In this document: one piece after another, positions 28,001 through 42,100 of the stretch
Numbering within the stretch: position 1 is the stretch's first letter
Layout of the letters: each line of letters begins with the position of its first letter
NCBI GenBank assembly: GCA_032209605.1
Contig: JASFXZ010000020.1
Span: 2,673,501-2,737,500 of the forward strand
DNA from: Mactromeris polynyma
Taxonomy: Eukaryota > Mollusca > Bivalvia > Venerida > Mactridae
Direction of reading: 5' to 3'
Length of the DNA stretch: 64,000 nt
Translations under genes and position numbers: made by a program
Notes under the pieces: generated by a model
Database searches by the model: none
What the model was told of the DNA's origin: nothing
The model's input: only the letters and a program-made list of their open reading frames with translations

Positions 28001-31000
28001 TAATATTTAAATACTTGCTCATGTTATTCACTGGACAAACATTAGTGCCTGATCTATTTAATTGTATTTTTTCTCCTTTGCCTAATTGGTCAGTTTTAGA
28101 GAACCGTAGCAAAACTGTTAACTGAGACTCTTCGGAGTTTAACTGCACGTCATCAAAAGATATTACTTTATGCAAGTATTGTGGTTTGGTGACCGTTATT
28201 TCACCTACTCTAAAAAAACCAAAAAATTCAAGGCTATATGCAGCTGCAAATAACTGACTTTCATAAGTACTTGAACAAATGATGGGTAATTTAGTAAAAA
28301 TGTCATTTAGCAACGGTAGAGTTATTGGTAATCTAGGTGTTTTCTTTTTGCTCGATCTTTGCATACCATCCAGAATTTTTGATACGACATAATGCTTAGT
28401 TGTATCTTCAACTAATTTCATTTTGCATTGAAACCCTATGGAAGTAACGTATAGTCTGGCTGTATTATAAGCCAGACCCTGCAAGGATATATATGCTAGA
28501 AATAATGCAATATGCTCAATTGATGGTGGTCAAATTTCATCTATCCCATACTGTGTCCTAAACGCATGGAACCTTCGAATGCCTACTGAGTATGAATCGA
28601 ATGTGTTGGCAGCTAATGAGTTACCAATCAACCTCTGAGCTTCATTTTGGAGATCAGACAATGGAAGGATATTGGTAGGAGTTCTGGGTACTCTGCTGCA
28701 TCTGGCGCCACCTGACGGAGACGTGCCCACTGCATACGAGAGATAGAATCCGCAATTACATTATTAGCTGAAGATATGTGCAATGCCTTAAAACATATCT
28801 CTAATTTCATACTTAATAACACAAATTCTCGTACTAAAAACATCAATCGTTTTGATTTTGAAGTTTGCTTATTGATGACATGCACTAAGGCTTCATTATC
28901 TATGTAAAGTACTATATTTTGTTGCCTTAATTCATTACCCCAAATATATAAAGCTAAAATCACTGGAATCATTTCTAAAAATGATATATCCCTAATCCAA
29001 TCTGTATCCGCCCACTCTTGGGGCCATGGATAAAAGGCCCATTTTCCCCTCAGGTAACACCCACACCCCAAATCTGCAGAACCTGCACTGTCAGTAAATA
29101 GTTGCAAACTGTTACTGTTTAACCATATTTCGTCCGGAATATATGTAACACCATTAAAATTGTTAAGAAAGTTTATCCACATCAACAAATCTTGCCTAAG
29201 TTCATAATTTATTCTCAACCTATGGTGTGGCTGCTTTAATCCTATCATTGCATCGTAAAATCGTCTTAAAAATGCCCTACTTGATCGTATCGCTTTAGAG
29301 ACGAAATTAAGTTTGCCTACCAAAGACTGCAATTCTTTTAATGTCAATTTATTTTTCCCAATCATTTCTAATAGAATACTTTTTAAGTGTTCAATTTTTT
29401 CTACGGGTATTCTTATGCACATGTTTATTGAGTCAATTTCCAAGCCTAGAAAAATTAACACTCTTGTTGGACCTACAGATTTATCTTCAGCTATCGGTAC
29501 TCCTATCTCCTTACATATATCATTAAATTGTTGGACCAATATTAGACAATTGTTTGATTCACTTTCACCAGCAAAAATAAAATCATCAAGATAGTGGTCC
29601 AATGAATCAATGGTACTTTTATACTGAACCAACCAGTGCAGAAATGACGAAAATGTTTCAAACAATGCACAACTTAAGCTTAAACCCATTGGTAACATCC
29701 TATCTATATAATATTGACCTTTAACCTTAACACCCAGTAAGTGAAAATCCTTTGGATTAATAGGCAGTAAACGAAATGCCGATTTAATGTCCATTTTTGC
29801 CATTAAAGCCCCTTTCCCTAATTTAAAAATCATACGTGTAACGTCATCAAATGATGTGTATGTTACTGAACACATGCTATCGTTTATTCCATCATTAACA
29901 CTTGTACCAGATGGGTATGATAAATGAGTTATTAACCTCCAATTACCGTCAGATTTCGGTACCAACCCAACTGGGGATATTTTCATTTTATCAAAAGGCG
30001 GTTCTTTAAAAGGACCAATCATACGGCCTAAGTTAACCTCTTTCATGATTTTATCTTTTAATTCTTTAGGATGCAAATAAGCAGATTTTAAATTTTTAAC
30101 ATCTTTGTTGAAGCCTTCCCCAGTATAATGCAATTTAAATCCATATTTAAATCCTTGTTCTAAACAGTCTGCATCTTGTTTATTAGGGTATAGCTTTAAA
30201 TATTGAGTTATTTTATTTAATATTACTGGTGAATAACCTAGTTGCAATAAACTACTTTTGGAACCTTGGGCCTCGGCCTCTTGGTCTATAATACGGTCTT
30301 GATTGACCCTGGGAAGCAGAGGCCCTCCAAGTTGTTGAACCCCTTCCCCTATATTCAGATCTGAAGCAATTCCTGGAAGGGTGATTGAAATTACAAATTA
30401 AACAAGTATGCTTGAATTGGCAATTAGGTTGCGTACATTGCCTGTAATTAAAGTCGAAACATTTCCTAGCCTTAAACTGATAAGCCTCCTGATTAGGTTG
30501 TTGTGTACCGTTAGACGCCATATATATCAACCATAGCTCATAATCGACCCTGGCATAAGAATAATGAGTTGGGTCAGATGCAATACGGAGTCTACATTGT
30601 TCGTCATAGTTTTTCCACCCCATTCCACCATGGCGCTTTGCCCCTGTTCTTATAACATTCATATAATACAGTAAATCTTGGGCTTTATCCCGATGCGCAG
30701 TCAAATAAATACTGCTAAAAATTATGAACGCATCGGTCCATGTTTCAATATTTGTAATTTTGATTTTGGGGTTGGATGGTTTAAGAATAAGTTCCCCACT
30801 AGCATTAATGGACAGCTTATTATCAACTGTCTCGATATTTGTCGATAACAACAAATTGAGGTCAATAAATTGCCCGTCAGTAATTTTCTCCCTATTTGAC
30901 AATGACACATTGGCCCCTAAGTTATTATGCACGCTTTCAATGGGTTTAGGGGAACCCAAGGAATCCAAGTTTAATCCATAAATAGTAGTATTACCAGACT

Positions 31001-31671
31001 GCTCCGCGCACAACCTCTTCCCCGGCTCGCCTACATCTCCATGTTCACTTCCTCCGGCCGCACAGTCATCATTTGTTCGTTTTGACATCACTTGTTTCTA
31101 TGCGTTCTGACCAAAGTGCTGAAAAATTGAAATTAAAAACAACAAACAAACGCACATCTTTAAAGTTAAGTTCATTTCTTTATAATACAAATAAATTCAC
31201 ATTCAATAGTAAATTGCATAGAAGGGTTGTGTCAATAAATAACAATGTCTCATTTTACAAAGCATATTAATTAATTTATTGTTTAAATTTTCGGGTCAAT
31301 TGTCTCCCGTTTTCTTGACAATCGCCTCATAGTTTCGCGGCGTGGCTACGGACCTGTATACTTAAAATTTGAAATAAAAACACTTCAATCTACACCACGT
31401 GGTTTACAGACAGTCCATGCACACAAATCCCCGTGTTGGATATATTGACTATCTTGAACATTACAATATTGCACTAATTGTTTACCCATGTATACTACGT
31501 GTTGTTTTAACAGTGTAGTTCTACCATACCGTACGTATACGGGTAACTGGTTACACTCATGAGTTAATAAATAAATAAGCACGTGCCATTTTTTCAAACG
31601 TACTGCAAGTCCGTGTTTTCGATAGATGTTGATAAATTCAATATACGTACCTTCTTCAGATATATCTACAT

Positions 31672-31712
<41 letters not shown>

Positions 31713-34700
31713 GCAATGTAACCCCTAGTGCATGGATAAAACTATGATAAAATGACCATGTCAAGAAAAAATTAATTAAACTACAATTATGCAATGTCTT
31801 CTCGAATTAATCATACTAATTCATTCTTATTATTCCCAGTTGCACAACCGGTACTATATCGTCTTTACAGTTAATAACATTATGTATACATTTCAATTAT
31901 AAATAATTGATAAAACAAAATCAATTCACAAGTTAAATTTCAACCAACCTTCAATGTCCAGTGTTATGACAAAAGTGAATACACGAGGTAAACTATTTTT
32001 CTACCCGTGCGAATTAATTACTACGCGCTTAGGTAAGAGCAAACTAAAATTGTCAAATAAATTGCGGCATAGAGCCGCTAAATCTATGTTACCCATGATA
32101 ACGTCGACTATAGGATAAACCATAGTCGTTAATATTTACTAGTACTTTATTTATTTTATGTGTAGACTTTAGGTGTGGTAGTTAAAGTTGAAGCATGGCT
32201 CAATGAATTGGTCTCAGGAAATCTCAGGACTTTTAGACACTGGGCAGAGATGGTTGACAATAGGCTGTGACTGTTGGACAATAGGCTGTGACTGTTGGAC
32301 AATAGGCTGGGACTGTTGGACATAAGGCTTGGACTGTTGGGCATTAGGCTTGGACTGTTGGACATTAGGCTAGGACTGTTGGACATTTGGCTTGGACTGC
32401 TAATGACAACATTGTCAGAAATGGTGGATGCTCAGTTGGGACTGTGGCACAAGTTTATTATCAATACTGTTCATATTTTTAAGCCGTGAACTGAATATGA
32501 TTCCTAGCAAAGTTTCCTGTGTCTGTTGCCATGGCGTTCCAAATGTTGTCATTTTGTTTTATGGTGGTGTTCATTTGATTGACAGATTCTCTTGTTGTCA
32601 AGTTTGGTGTTGTTTGAGGTTGGCTTTTGTGATTGTTGTTGGTATTGTGCCAGTTGATGTTTCAGTTTATTTGATAATCTTGGTATTTGCAATAGTAATT
32701 CTATTGAAGTTAGTGACATCTGCTGACTCTGAGAGTGTTACATGTATATGTTTGTGTATTACAGAATTTTGAACTTGTGTTTTAATGTTGTAAAACGACA
32801 AACATTTGACGAGCTATAAATGACAGATTGTGCATGAAACATCACTTGTAAAACGTGTGTATTTGACCAATCATCTGGAATACGGACATTCAAAGTGTTA
32901 TCTAGAAACTGATACAATATGTCCTTGACCTCCACTCCACGACCTCCAAACCCTATGCGTCTTCAGTCGCTTACTGAGCGTAACGAGAGTGGATTGTTTC
33001 AGCGTAGACGCTTGCAGGCGAACGAACAAGATAATGATAATCCTAACGCGGTACCTGACCATCTTTTGGCCGGGATTAGGGAGATGGAACTACACCCTAG
33101 TAACAATACCGGGGTCAATGTTCCCGGCTTTCCCGTAACTAATGGCATTGGGTAAGTATCAGATTCTGTGATATGAGAAGTGATGTTAAATTTTATATTT
33201 TAATCAATTGACATTTTGTCATGTATGTCCCGCCTTTTATATGATTGTGTTTTTTGTTGTTTCATTTCTTGATTCCAGCTCAGTCTCTCACTCATTATGA
33301 TGAAAAATTTAATCATTACTTTGGGAATGGAAACTGGAGTGTTATAAACATGTAACATGAATCCTGTATGGGAAAATGTATTTATGGTTGGAGGAGTAAT
33401 CTCCCTTTGATCAAAAATATCTTACTGAAGTTATATATATTCAATCAAGAATGTCTGAGGGAATATCTCAGGTAATTGGTATCAATTAATAGTTTTCATT
33501 AATGCATCGAGTTTGGAACTGCAAAAAGATATAATTCTTTCGTATATTATTTGCTTTTAATATGAATTTTTCAGTTTTGAAATTGATAGCGTTGAATTCT
33601 GATGCATCTTTCAATTGAATTTGAGATAATTGAATGGCATGGTTCTATTACTGTGTAATAATTGTCTTTACACTTTCTTGAAGATTACTTATGAACAATG
33701 TTTTATAACACTGAAAAGAGAATGATGATCAACATGTTTGTTTTGATTAAATCGTGATCATTCCAGCATTGGTAGGAAAGTTTTAATGAAGTAATCAGTG
33801 CCGGGAATATGAGAACATGCTTAATATACAATTAGATATAAAATATTGACAATTACATCAATGTTTTCATTGTTTAGTGATTTATTTGATTTATAATTAC
33901 TAGCAGATCCACAGGGGTGGGGGTGGGGCACTGGGCCCGCGCCCCCCCCCCTCCCCCCCCCCCCTCTACAATTCTCCATCCTTATACATAAGTTATACAA
34001 ATGTATGTCTAGAGTATAAATACGACAATAAACAGAGATCTTTATTTATAAGTATTTTAAATAAGCGATTCTAATTTATTGTAGCATTATGTTGTATAAT
34101 TATGATGTTTATACACATGCTATGTTATATTATCCTGCTGTTTATAAAGACTTGAGCAGAAATGAAAAAATGACCGACAAATTAAACTTACTTGACTGAA
34201 TGGTATTTAAGATTTTAAGTTATTTTTAGTACAAGTCATAGAATATAAAGTCAGTTCTGATTGCTTTGATTCTAACAGTGTTTACAGTTAGTTGATTTTT
34301 GTCACATAGTTTGTCAATGTTGATTGATTTCTTTGTTTTAAGTCATTGTTTAATTGTTAACTTCAGTGTTATATACTTTAATGGTCCAGTAATCACGTTA
34401 TCACGTACAGACATGTAGTTTACAGGGCCGGATACAGTGATTGTTTATAAAAATAATTTTACTGCCTGTGCTTTTTCAATGTGCGTTAAGTCCCAAATTT
34501 GGGAAAATAAGAGCATGGTTATTTTACTTATAAATGTTTTAATTTCCTTGTATTGTTACTTTCCCTCTTCATCTAAATGTGCTCTTTTCGGGATGTCAAA
34601 AAAGTCAGTAAAAAATTGTTTTTACTTTTGGGGAAAAAAGGACACTTTTTTTGGGAAAATTATTTGGATCTCTTTGTGGTTAAACAAAGTGAATTATAGT

Positions 34701-36099
34701 ATTAGTACATGTAGTTTTATTTAAACTCATGTGAAGTGCTTATTTAATTTTTTTATTTGTTTACCATGGGTGTGAAACTCGAATAGAAAGGACACTCCTA
34801 AAGTGATGCATATTTTGATAATCATCAAACAGGTCGTCTACACACTCACAGTTGACCACCCCTCCCCAATCTAGTACACACACTCCTTGTTGACTGCCCC
34901 TCCCCAATCTAGTACACACACTCCTTGTTGACTGCCCCTCCCCATCTAGTACACACACTCCTTGTTGACTGCCCCTCCCCAATCTAGTACACACACTCCT
35001 TGTTGACTGCCCCTCCCCAATCTAGTACACACACTCCTTGTTGACTGCCCCTCCCCATCTAGTACACACACTCCTTGTTGACTGCCCCTCCTCCATCTAG
35101 TACACACACTTCTTGTTGACTGCCCCTCCCCCATATAGTACACACACTCCTTGTTGACTGCCCCTCCTCCATCTAGTACACACACTTCTTGTTGACACCC
35201 CTCCCCCATATAGTACACACACTCCTTGTTGACTGCCCCTCCTCCATCTAGTACACACACTCCTTGTTGACTGCCCCTCCCCCATACAGTACACACACTC
35301 CTTGTTGACCGCCCCTCCTCCATATAGTACACACACACCTTGTTGACCGCCCCTTCCCCCATATTGTACACACTCCTCTCCACTCCTGGTTTTCTACTAT
35401 ATGTATATACATTGATCATTAACTTTGATTACTGGTGCACACTATGTTTTGTCATTTTTGAAGGACATTTAGATTTTAACACTTACAATGACAGCTTGGA
35501 TTTAATGTGTCTTAGTTGATAGTTTTTGATGAAATTGATAAAACAATTTAAGACTGAAAAAATATCTACGTTTAGAATTTAATAATTTATACAAAGTATG
35601 ACTGGGACATATTTACAATATTCTAATCAAAGTTTTATTGTAAAATTATAAAATGTTCTAGTTTTGTTTTAACGCTGAATAAAATCTTCTAGTCTGAATA
35701 ATAAGATCAAAAGTCAGTGTCTGTAATATTGAGTTGTAAATCTGCAGAAATTCGACTTGTATGTAAATACTTTACACCAAGAGCTTTTTTATGAATATTC
35801 ATAGTATAACTTCTTGATTATATTTATGTTTATATTGGTGAAGGAAAATCATAGCAGAATATATTTGAAAAAGTGATTTTATATAATATTTAAGTTGTGA
35901 AGAAAGATAGTGTTAGAAAATTTATTTGTTGTATTATGTTAGTTTAATTTCCTATCTTTGATCTTATCAATTAATTAGTCAATCAATTAATTGATCTATT
36001 GATCAATCAATTGATTGATTGATTGATCAATTGATCGATTGATGAATAATTGGTAAATTGATAAAAAGTAAATAAAAGATGAATAAGATTGATCTGTTG

Positions 36100-36189
<90 letters not shown>

Positions 36190-39100
36190 TAATAGATCAA
36201 TCAATAAATCCATCAGTCAATCGATCACTCAATCAATTGAAATTAGATGAACCATCGTAATTGGATGCATAATATATGAGAAGATAATCATTGCAAAACT
36301 CGCCAATGAAACTAACAACGTATAACGAAGTGTTAATGGAAATTACTCGGAGTGTTTAAATTGATGACAACAACAATTGAACTTGATGATACAACGATTG
36401 TGTTGGCTTTAAAATACATTACCATATGACAAGTATACTTTGTTTACATTGGTATTGTATGTATGAAAGGAAATGTTATCTAAATATCTACTATTGTGTG
36501 TTTGTTAATTTCCTGAAACTGTTAAACTTCCTTAGAGTTTTTAATTGGATATTATGTATAAACATGTTAAAATTACAATCATTGGATTCATCCACTGAAT
36601 CGGAACTATTCCAAAGACGCAGAATTCAGAGGCAAGAGTCGTTGCTGCAAGAACTGCAGAGAAGGTGATCATGTTATCTCGTTTTAATATTCTTAATTAA
36701 GAATTAATTGATTTAATTTGGGCACATATTTTTTCCTGAAAACGTAACTTCATATTCAATATTGAAATAATGTTTTTGTCTGACATTTGAATATTTACTT
36801 TTTTGTGACATGTACATGCAATTTTAATATCGTAAAATACTATTGCATAAATATGGTTGTGGTAAAGATGATCTTTATCTTTATAAATTATAGGCCTATA
36901 AAACAAATTGTTTGATAATGGGTTGTCATGCTGTAAGTGAAGTAAGTGTGGGGCATATATTATGTTTTTATTTGATGATTTTTGCCAATGGCTCTATATG
37001 GCTCTAAGATCAGCTACTTTAAAGAATAACCACGTAATTACCAAAATAGCGATTATAACTTTAGTGTCGGAGGAATTGTGTTGGTTGGGGCAGGTAACCG
37101 TAACCAAACAGTATTTGTTTTTGGCCGATATAGGAGTGAGCTAAACAGGATATACAGGCTGATATATTACACCTTATAATGACTGCTACAATCATATCAC
37201 AGGATTATTTTTATTTTGGCTTTAAAACCTTGTATATATTTTTTGCAACAGCATATGGCAATAGATATACTCTGGACTGGTAAGGTATACTCTGGACTGG
37301 TATAGATATACCCTGGACTGGTATAGATATACTCTGGACTGGTATAGATATACTCTGGAGTGGTATAGATATACTCTGGACTGGTATAGATATACTCTGA
37401 ACTGGTATAGATATACTCTGGACTGGTATAGATATACTCTGGACTGGTATAGATATACCCTGGACTGGTATAGATATACTCTGGACTGGTATATATATAC
37501 TCTGGACTGGTATAGATATACTCTGGACTGGTATAGATATACTCTGGACTGGTATAGATATACTCTGGACTGGTATAGATATACTCTGGACTGGTATAGA
37601 TAAGGGTATTTCCCTCTAATCCTGTGGTACAAACAACAATATACCATTAACATTGTGCCTGAATCTCAATAGATATGAAGGCTTTAATGTCTGACTGAAC
37701 ATCAGTCGATCTAAAATGAATTTTTGTTTGATAATCCATGATAATATGAATTGTATGGTATAAATTCTTAGCTGCACTGCTGAATGAACGTGACACTCAT
37801 ACTTCATTTAGGGATTATAAAGGGAGATAATGTGGTCGGGGGTACGGAGCACCTGACTTCCGATCCAAAAATTGAGAGTTTGAAACCTGCCTTGGGCACG
37901 GGTGATCAGCAAACAAGCATTTATGATATTGATTTGTTTAAAATTATCCTGTTATGATTTTGTTAAGCTAAAAATATGTTATACTGAATCCATATTGTGT
38001 AAGAGAAATCAGTTTGTTTGTTTTCATCGGGGTTTACGCCGTATTTCAATAATTTTTTAGTCATATACGACGGCCAATTGACCTAACCAGTTTTCCTGGA
38101 ATTAACCCGGATCTGCCGTGTGACAGTCTAGCGCTCTACCAACGGAGGTAGCTGGGCAGACTGTTAGAGAAATCAGATATCCTAGATAAATCTATGATAG
38201 ATGTACAAGCATACTATAAGTGCACATGTTTACTGTTAACAATTGTACGTGGTTTTAAAATTTATTCGCTCACATTGTCGTATTTTACTTCCTGCATATA
38301 TCATGTTCTGACTTTCAGTTTGACGTGATTGATCGAATTTGTGTATAAAATTGAGCATTACATGTAGTACATTTGAGCTATAAGACTTATTTGTTATAAG
38401 TTGAAATAAGTGCACTTCTTTTGTTGTTGCATCTTCATGATTATTGCAAGATAAAAATTTACTTGGTCATGTGTATATATTTTAAAGAGTTGGTCTCTGT
38501 ATGAAGAACATGTCCTATATGCTATATGCTTGATTGTTTGACTCGGTTAATGATTATAATCAATATATATTATAGAAATGAAGTTTGTGATTGATTGCCA
38601 AAACTTTTACAAACTTTCATTTTATTTAGTCTGTTGCGATATTCATATACATGTAGTAATGTTATGTTGTTTACTCAGGACACAAAAATATTCTTTATAT
38701 GATCTACAGTCCATGTCATGTATTTGTAACAATTACTCTTGATAATGAGACTGGACTGATCGCGTAATGAAGCCATTATGAATACACATACTTACATTTT
38801 CACTAGAGCTAGTAATTTTCTATGTTAAACAGTTAAGAACAAGGTAGGTAAATATTGTAGATGTGGGAACTATGTATACATACATTCAAGAATGACAATT
38901 AGGTGGTAGAGTTGGGAAACTAATGTTTCTTCCTCCCATTGAGCCATATTCAGACTCCAATTAAAGAGTTATTGAAGAGTTTTATTCAAACAATCCTGAC
39001 TCCCATTGCAGAGGTAGATTTATGCCATCAACACTGTCTCCTATTGAAGAGTTTTGTTCAGACTCTATATTGAAGAGTTTCATTCAACGGATCCTGAATC

Positions 39101-42100
39101 CTATTGAAGAGTTTTATTCAGTCAATCCTATGCTTATGCTCGAGAATACGCGTATCGTTCTCATCCCTAAATGTACGTTGCACATATTTTCCTGTATTAT
39201 ATTATCTCATTATTGATTTCATGTCAAAGTATCATGCATAATGAAAATACAACATTTTATGGCATCTGATACAAGTTTTCACAATTTCCGTATCAATAAA
39301 ATGCATCATGTACAGGGTGTTAAAAAAGTTTGTTCAAAAATTCGAATTTTTGTATTAATTTCTCGTTTCATCTATGTCGTTATATACCAGCAGTTTTCTT
39401 CTGCGTGAGAGTTCAATATAAAACAGATATTCGTGAAAAAGGCAACAGTTTTCATTATGCAAAATAAAGCCAGTGTACACAGCATTATTTTTATTTATCA
39501 AAATTCAAACTTTGTGAGCAAACTTTTTTAACACCCTGTATACATCTATTGTCTTTGGTAAGTGGTATTGTCAATAGTATAATAGTATGAGTAATTTAAG
39601 GGATGTGAGCGTGTCAGTCCTATATGTGTTATATATCCATATTCGTTTCCTCGATTTCTTGAGACTTGATAAATGTTTAATAATTTTGACTTAACTCGAG
39701 GATTATACGCCGACGCTTGTCTATATTTCCTTACAATGTATCAAACTACAGTGTCATTGTATGGTGGACACAGATGAGTACCTTCATTGTTTAGTTCCTT
39801 CTTCAGCAGGGGTTTTAATTAATCACAAATATTGTTAGATTGAAACTCAGACTTAGACTCAAAGGTAGTTAGCTATCTTCTTTATCAAACCATACTAAGT
39901 ACTAGTAATTATTTTGAGAAAATGGCATGTTAATGTCTTCATACACTGACATACTCTATAACACTGTATACCTTCTCTTAAAGATGTATCTGCAAAAAAA
40001 AGGCTCATCTGAACCCAAATTGTTTAATGGGCTTCCTCCAGTATTGTTGTTACATAGTTTAAAACATCATAAAGAAGAACCATTGTCATGTATAACTGTT
40101 TAAAACAATCTTGTTTAATCATATCACTAACAGACAAAACTAGTAAAAAACACATGCTTGTTAAAAAAGTTTTTTAATTTTATGATAATACAAATGTCTT
40201 ATTTCATCAAATACAGAGAAATACATCATACATGTATTCTGTGATAATGCATATTTATTGAACTAGATAAACTATATTTTTCATGATTGTTTAGATAAAC
40301 AAATGAACAAAAAAATGAGCATAATATATCTTTAAAAGTTCTACAGAATTTCACAACACAAGTCCAACACAGGCATTTCCTGTGCAGCTTTGAGACAAGT
40401 GATTTTACCACTAAACTTTCTCAAATGTGGTTGTGATCTTGAAACAATTGAGACATAGTCTGTCTGCTGTGTCATCAGCTAATTATTTCATGTAATAATC
40501 ATTAAACTGTTTATATATTTTCAGTTCTGATATGTCTATGGGTATTGGTGTCTGCCGTCGATGTGGCGAGGGATTCGGACAACATCAGCAGATAGTCAAC
40601 TCCAATGGTGAGGTCTGGCATCCACATTGCTTTGTGTAAGTTCTTATTTTATGTTGTCTCTTATCAAGATTCTCGCTAGGATTTGAAAATCCGAGTCCAA
40701 AACCATGCTTTTGGAAAAAAAAATTGCAATCCTTTAGTTCAATTTTGAAGAAATTTTACCAGAAACACGAGTCCCAGGGGAAACAATAGGAGTCCAAAAA
40801 CCACAATTAGGAGTCGAGTGAGAACACTGCTGATACATGATGTGTAACCTTTCAGTTTTTGACCAGTAATTAAGTATGAGGTATTCAAGACTAGTAACCA
40901 GTTGGCTGCGTACAGCTAAACAGTTATCATTCTCAGTATAGTAACTGTCTCAAACGAGGTTTTCATGACTAAATAATATAATAAACTTGTAGTGAATATT
41001 GTTCATTTCGAATTGCGGTACAATACAGGTTTGGTGCACATTGCAATATACCAATTTACCAGTGACACCCTTCATCCTTTACCTTAACTTTATTCATATT
41101 TCTTATTTTTAGCTCACCTTAGCCAAAAAACATTCCTGTATGTGACAATCTGATGGATATTTTATCTGTATATCTGTGCTTATTGTCTTGTTTACTGATT
41201 TTAGGTGTGCCCAGTGCTTCCAACCGTTTCCTGAAGGAATATTCTACGAGGTAATTATTTATATACATAAAGGATAATCTAGGTTATATAATACATAATT
41301 ATGTGAATTGACTTTTTTTAGAGAAACAAAATAATTTTGTCGGGACTCCTTGTTCAAAAGGTCAAGGTCACTTGGGGTCAAGGGTCATGTCTGATCTTGC
41401 CGAGGTTACTCTCAGCTTCACGTTTACATGGTTCTGTTGAGCTGACTTAGAATGGGCAGAAATGTTTCCAACTATGATATGTGGTTACAAGGTAGATTTA
41501 GATATCTGTCTGTAAGGGTCTGCCTGTTTCTTATCAGTCAATCAATAAATTACATATTGGAGAGTGTTGCCCTTTGAGCATCAACATTCTAGTTTTATGA
41601 AGACTCAGTGAAGAGCATGACATAAATAAGGTTAGGGTAGTCTGATACTATTGGAAGAGTTTGGTGGGGTCCTTGGATCTGCCTTGTACGAGCATGGAGT
41701 GTTTTGGATGGGGGTTCTGATTTGTAACCTAGGATATGCTTTGCTTGAATTTTGTCCTTAAGGTGTTCTTCATTGGTTGTACATTGTAATGAGTCATGTG
41801 GGTTATAGATGGATATAAACTTGCGATATTTTCTTTGTTCATTCATGTAGCTACATGTAATTAATTATTCCTGGTTATCATTAGTCACCCTGTCACGTTT
41901 GTACAATTAGTTGTGCTGTTGAAAAATTATAAAAATTGAACTGAGAATTTGACATATACTTGAGTTCAGTTGTCATAGAAATGTACCAACTATCATCCAG
42001 ATATGTATGCTGTTACTATATTCTTGCATTTAACACAATGTTTTAGCTTTAGAGCAAATTAACAAAAAACTATTGCGAAATTTATGTAAAGTTTTCAGAG

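Larger units (their letters stand above)
24203..32131 (-). mobile_element. full-length Ngaro-type tyrosine-recombinase retrotransposon
   Basis: A 7.93-kb element read on the minus strand, antisense to the LIMS intron that hosts it. Order: A1 (32131-31900), Gag-like frame, RT/RNase H, tyrosine recombinase, SGNH hydrolase, B1 (26809-25733), A2 (25732-25501), a 220-bp unique piece, then B2 (25280-24203). The B1-A2 border at 25733/25732 equals the two outer ends joined, as expected for replication through a circular intermediate. There is no integrase, no protease motif seen, no TG..CA LTR ends and no clear target duplication. Split direct repeats without a methyltransferase frame define Ngaro rather than DIRS (inverted ends) or PAT. 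Near-identical repeats imply a young copy. An in-frame TGA in the recombinase probably makes this copy defective. Confidence 0.92.

Noticed and set aside
29313..29594. 93-residue plus-strand frame within the RT region
   Set aside because: Antisense shadow of the RT/RNase H frame with no own features.
34946..35419. 157-residue Gly/Val/Cys-rich frame
   Set aside because: Translation of the 37-39 bp minisatellite; the neighbouring frame is open as well.
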